A stretch of DNA of 33,840 nucleotides from Deinococcota bacterium (GTDB lineage: Bacteria > Deinococcota > Deinococci > Deinococcales > Trueperaceae). The position numbers were made by a program, and so were the translations under genes. The stretch spans positions 1 through 33,840 of the forward strand of contig CAUJFI010000068.1 in the NCBI GenBank assembly GCA_963170125.1, written 5' to 3'. Below the pieces are notes generated by a model. The model saw only the letters and a list, made by a program, of their open reading frames with translations. It had not been told where the DNA came from and did no database searches. Below are positions 31,932 to 33,840 of the stretch, piece after piece (position 1 is the stretch's first letter; the number at the start of each line of letters is the position of its first letter).

Positions 31932-33394
31932 CGCCCAAGCGCCCCAACCTCCTCCTCGTCATAACGGACCAGCAGCGCGCCGACACGGTGATGCCCGGCG
32001 GCCCCTGCCTCACGCCCAACCTCCAACGCCTGGCGGCCGAGGGCGCGCGCTTCGAGCGCTGCTACGCCGCGAACCCCATCTGCTCGCCCTCGCGCGCGAG
32101 CCTCTTCACCGGCCACCTGCCCCACAGCCACGGGGTGACGGACGTGACCCACGCCGTGCCGGCGCCGGAGGCGGAGCTGCGCCCCGGCATGCCGTTCTGG
32201 TCGCGCGAGCTGGCGCGCGCCGGGTATCGCACCGGTTACTTCGGCAAGTGGCACGTGGAGCGCACCGAGCGCCTCGAGGAGTACGGCTTCCAGGAGTACG
32301 AGACGGAGCTGCGGCTCGTCGGGGTGCAGGAGCACCGCGGCGAGCTCGCGCGCTCCCTCAGGGTCTCGCAGCCGGGCTACCGCGACCTCCTCGTGGCCGG
32401 CGTCACGGAGGCGCGCGCCGACCAGACGCGCGAGCACGCGCTCGTAAGCAGGGGGGTCGAGTTCATCGAGCGCGCCACGCCGGGCGAGCCGTGGGCGCTC
32501 GTCTTGAGCACCGAGGCGCCGCACGACCCGTACATCGCGCCGCGCGAGTACTTCGAACGTTACGACCCGGCCGCCATCCCCGAGCCGCCGAGCTTCGCCG
32601 ACCCCATGACGGACAAGCCCGCCATCTACCGCAGCATCCGCGAGGCGTGGCAGGGTCTCGCGTGGGACGACTTCGCCTTCGCGACCGCTTGCTACCGCGC
32701 GCTATGCAGCATGCTCGACGACCAGGTCGGTCGCCTCCTCGCCGCGCTCGATGCCACGGGCCAGGCCGACGACACGCTCGTCGTCTTCACGTCCGACCAC
32801 GGCGACTACTTGGGCGCCCACGGCCTGCTCTTCAAGGGCGTGCCCGCCTTCGAGGAGGCGTACCGCGTGCCGCTCGTCATGCGCGGGCCGGGGGTCGCGG
32901 CCGGCGTGAGCGTCTCCGGCCCCGTCAGCCTCCTCGACCTACCGCGCACGCTCGTGCGGCTGCTCCTCGGTGAGGAGTTCGACTGTCAGGGTGGGGAGTT
33001 GACGGGGTGGCTGACGGGGGAGGGGGTCCCGGCTAGCGCCGCTCCGGGTGCTACTGCGAGTGCCCCTGCGGTCCTCGCTTCGGGCGCTGGCGCCGGCGCC
33101 CCCGGCGAGGCCTTCGCCGAGTTCCACGGCCAGCGCTTCCGTTACACGCAGCGCGTCCTATGGCGCGGCGACTGGAAGTACGTCATGAACGGCTTCGACC
33201 AGGACGAGCTCTACGATCTGGCTAATGACCCTCACGAACTGCGCAACCTGGCCGGCGATCCTTCGAAACGGCCCGTGCTGGAGGACATGGCGCGGCGCAT
33301 GTGGCGCTGGGTCAAGGACACCGGCGACGAGACCCTGGCCGAGGCGCACTACGGCATGTTCAGGTTCCTGCCGGTGGGGCCGGACGCAGGATAG
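31928..33394 (+). CDS. Second sulfatase of the Cys type (CSPSR), predicted cytoplasmic
   Basis: This 488-residue S1-family sulfatase has NLLLVITDQQRAD near the N-terminus for metal binding, and CSPSRASLFTG with Cys52 as the formylglycine residue. YFGKWHVERTERLEEYGF supplies the conserved Lys and His, and FTSDHGDYLGAHGLLFKG supplies the DHG metal ligands and a late Lys. An Ala/Gly-rich insert (coding 33030-33110) interrupts the C-terminal subdomain. No signal peptide is seen, so the enzyme should work in the cytoplasm. The start ATG 31928 has GGAG 10 nt upstream. It differs clearly from the first sulfatase in the residues around the active site, so the two probably remove sulfate from different positions or sugars. 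Confidence 0.9.
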   Translation: MTPKRPNLLLVITDQQRADTVMPGGPCLTPNLQRLAAEGARFERCYAANPICSPSRASLFTGHLPHSHGVTDVTHAVPAPEAELRPGMPFWSRELARAGYRTGYFGKWHVERTERLEEYGFQEYETELRLVGVQEHRGELARSLRVSQPGYRDLLVAGVTEARADQTREHALVSRGVEFIERATPGEPWALVLSTEAPHDPYIAPREYFERYDPAAIPEPPSFADPMTDKPAIYRSIREAWQGLAWDDFAFATACYRALCSMLDDQVGRLLAALDATGQADDTLVVFTSDHGDYLGAHGLLFKGVPAFEEAYRVPLVMRGPGVAAGVSVSGPVSLLDLPRTLVRLLLGEEFDCQGGELTGWLTGEGVPASAAPGATASAPAVLASGAGAGAPGEAFAEFHGQRFRYTQRVLWRGDWKYVMNGFDQDELYDLANDPHELRNLAGDPSKRPVLEDMARRMWRWVKDTGDETLAEAHYGMFRFLPVGPDAG

Positions 33395-33429
33395 CCAAGC
33401 CGGCTGGAAGATAGCCAAGTCGGCTAGAA
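33390..33429 (+). repeat. Tandem 20-bp repeat, two copies
   Basis: Bases 33390-33409 and 33410-33429 are 20-bp units starting GATAGCCAAG that agree at 18 of 20 positions. Each holds a short AGCC...GGCT inverted repeat; the second copy has the perfect form TAGCC-5 nt-GGCTA. They run from the sulfatase stop to the toxin-antitoxin promoter. Confidence 0.7.
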
Positions 33430-33433
33430 CATG

Positions 33434-33460
33434 TACAAGACCTCGGCTGTCTTGTATCAT
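33434..33460 (+). promoter_or_regulatory. Antitoxin operator palindrome and -10 box
   Basis: TACAAGAC (33434-33441) and GTCTTGTA (33449-33456) form a perfect 8-bp inverted repeat with a 7-nt spacer. It overlaps the -10 hexamer TATCAT (33455-33460), which ends 6 nt before the GTG start at 33467, so the transcript would be leaderless. Binding of the Phd-type antitoxin here would block transcription. Confidence 0.65.
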
Positions 33461-33466
33461 ATCGGC

Positions 33467-33715
33467 GTGAAGGCGATCGATGTCAGCACAGCCCGCGCCA
33501 GCCTAGCGGAAGTTCTGGACGCCTCCCGCGAGGGAGACGTGGTGATCGAGCGGTATGGCAAGCCTGCCGGTGTCCTCATCAGCCCCGAGCGGCATAAGCA
33601 GTTCCTGGCTGCTCTGGAGGAGTTAGACGATGTCATGGCGTTCGACGAGGCCATGGCGGAGGAGGGCCCGAACATACCCTGGGACGAGGTCAAGGCCGAA
33701 CTCGGCTGGACCTGA
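33467..33715 (+). CDS. Phd/YefM-family antitoxin
   Basis: This 82-residue antitoxin has the family N-terminus (KAIDVSTARASLAEVLDASREGDVVIERYGKPAGVLISPERH), which forms the DNA-binding Phd/YefM fold, and an acidic C-terminal tail (DDVMAFDEAMAEEGPNIPWDEVKAEL) for toxin binding. GTG 33467 is chosen because the conserved domain starts there and the -10 box lies just upstream; an ATG at 33431 is in frame but precedes the promoter. Its stop overlaps the toxin start as TGATG. Confidence 0.88.
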   Translation: MKAIDVSTARASLAEVLDASREGDVVIERYGKPAGVLISPERHKQFLAALEELDDVMAFDEAMAEEGPNIPWDEVKAELGWT

Positions 33716-33840
33716 TGTACCGTCTGGAGTTGAAGGCGGCGGCCGTGCGTGCGTTGCGAAAGCTGGACTCCGGCACGGCCGAGCGGGTACGGGGGGCCAT
33801 GGCGCTCCTAGGTGTCGAGCCGCGCCCTCCCGCCTCCCGG
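33715..33840 (+). CDS. RelE/ParE-type toxin, cut by right window edge
   Basis: Only the first 42 codons are present. MYRLELKAAAVRALRKLD, followed by a helix-rich stretch ending in RPPASR, is the usual N-terminus of RelE/ParE-superfamily toxins: a beta strand, then helices with RALRKL, then a PP-containing turn. The one-base overlap with the antitoxin stop implies translational coupling. Whether it is an mRNA-cleaving RelE or a gyrase-directed ParE cannot be told from this part. Confidence 0.8.
   Translation, partial: MYRLELKAAAVRALRKLDSGTAERVRGAMALLGVEPRPPASR

Noticed and set aside
1..33840. CRISPR array, tRNA, rRNA, insertion sequence or prophage
   Set aside because: No regularly spaced repeats, cloverleaf-like segments, rRNA sequence, transposase or phage structural genes were found on reading both strands.

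Overview
This 33.8 kb window comes from a high-G+C bacterium with strong G/C preference at third codon positions. Several genes may be leaderless: a TANNNT -10 hexamer sits 6 to 11 nt before the start codon of lepB, the aminotransferase and the Phd-type antitoxin. Together with the gene types, this suggests Deinococcota, perhaps a Truepera-like lineage. That placement is inference; no ribosomal RNA or marker gene here proves it. I see no tRNA, rRNA, CRISPR array, insertion sequence or prophage.

Layout. 1-3.4 kb: housekeeping genes, namely rarA (cut by the left edge), a secreted protein with two PPC-like domains, and signal peptidase I. 3.5-10.4 kb: a leftward operon reading nagB-type deaminase, SDR mannonate oxidoreductase (uxuB-type), LacI regulator, uxaE epimerase, uxaC isomerase, and a deacetylase-like protein of unknown substrate. 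10.6-14.4 kb: a leftward respiratory operon with ccoN, a ccoO-cytochrome c fusion, a small membrane protein and an Ig-like/cytochrome c protein, tightly linked by 4-base overlaps. 14.4-15.6 kb: an aminotransferase. 15.7-16.4 kb: a vapBC toxin-antitoxin pair. 16.6-17.6 kb: a formylglycine-generating enzyme (FGE). 17.8-20.1 kb: a large exported transglutaminase-like protein. 20.4-33.4 kb: a rightward run of an AGE-family epimerase, a five-gene Opp-type ABC importer, a sulfatase, a cupin, a MATE-like membrane protein and a second sulfatase. 33.4 kb to the end: a Phd/RelE-type toxin-antitoxin pair, the toxin cut by the right edge.

The main biological theme is catabolism of sulfated, uronate-containing (and probably amino-sugar-containing) oligosaccharides. 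Import would be by the Opp-type transporter. Desulfation would be by two Cys-type sulfatases (CVPAR and CSPSR motifs) that lack visible signal peptides, activated by the FGE, which also lacks one, so desulfation is predicted to be cytoplasmic. UxaC, UxaE and the SDR would then carry glucuronate and galacturonate through fructuronate to mannonate, and the NagB-type deaminase would handle amino-sugar phosphate. No polysaccharide lyase, glycoside hydrolase, mannonate dehydratase or KDG kinase is in the window.

The best direct evidence that the two arms are one regulon is a shared LacI-type operator core, GTTA(C/T)CGCTAACGCAA. One copy lies just downstream of a good sigma70-type promoter for the leftward catabolic operon (10472-10487). 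The other lies at nearly the same distance behind the promoter of the importer operon (21805-21820). The lacI gene inside the catabolic operon is the obvious candidate regulator. Other structured signals include a 34-codon leader ORF with two tandem hairpins before the binding-protein gene, a 14-bp hairpin after it, a 21-codon mini-ORF joining two genes by ATGA overlaps at both ends, and palindromes over both toxin-antitoxin promoters.
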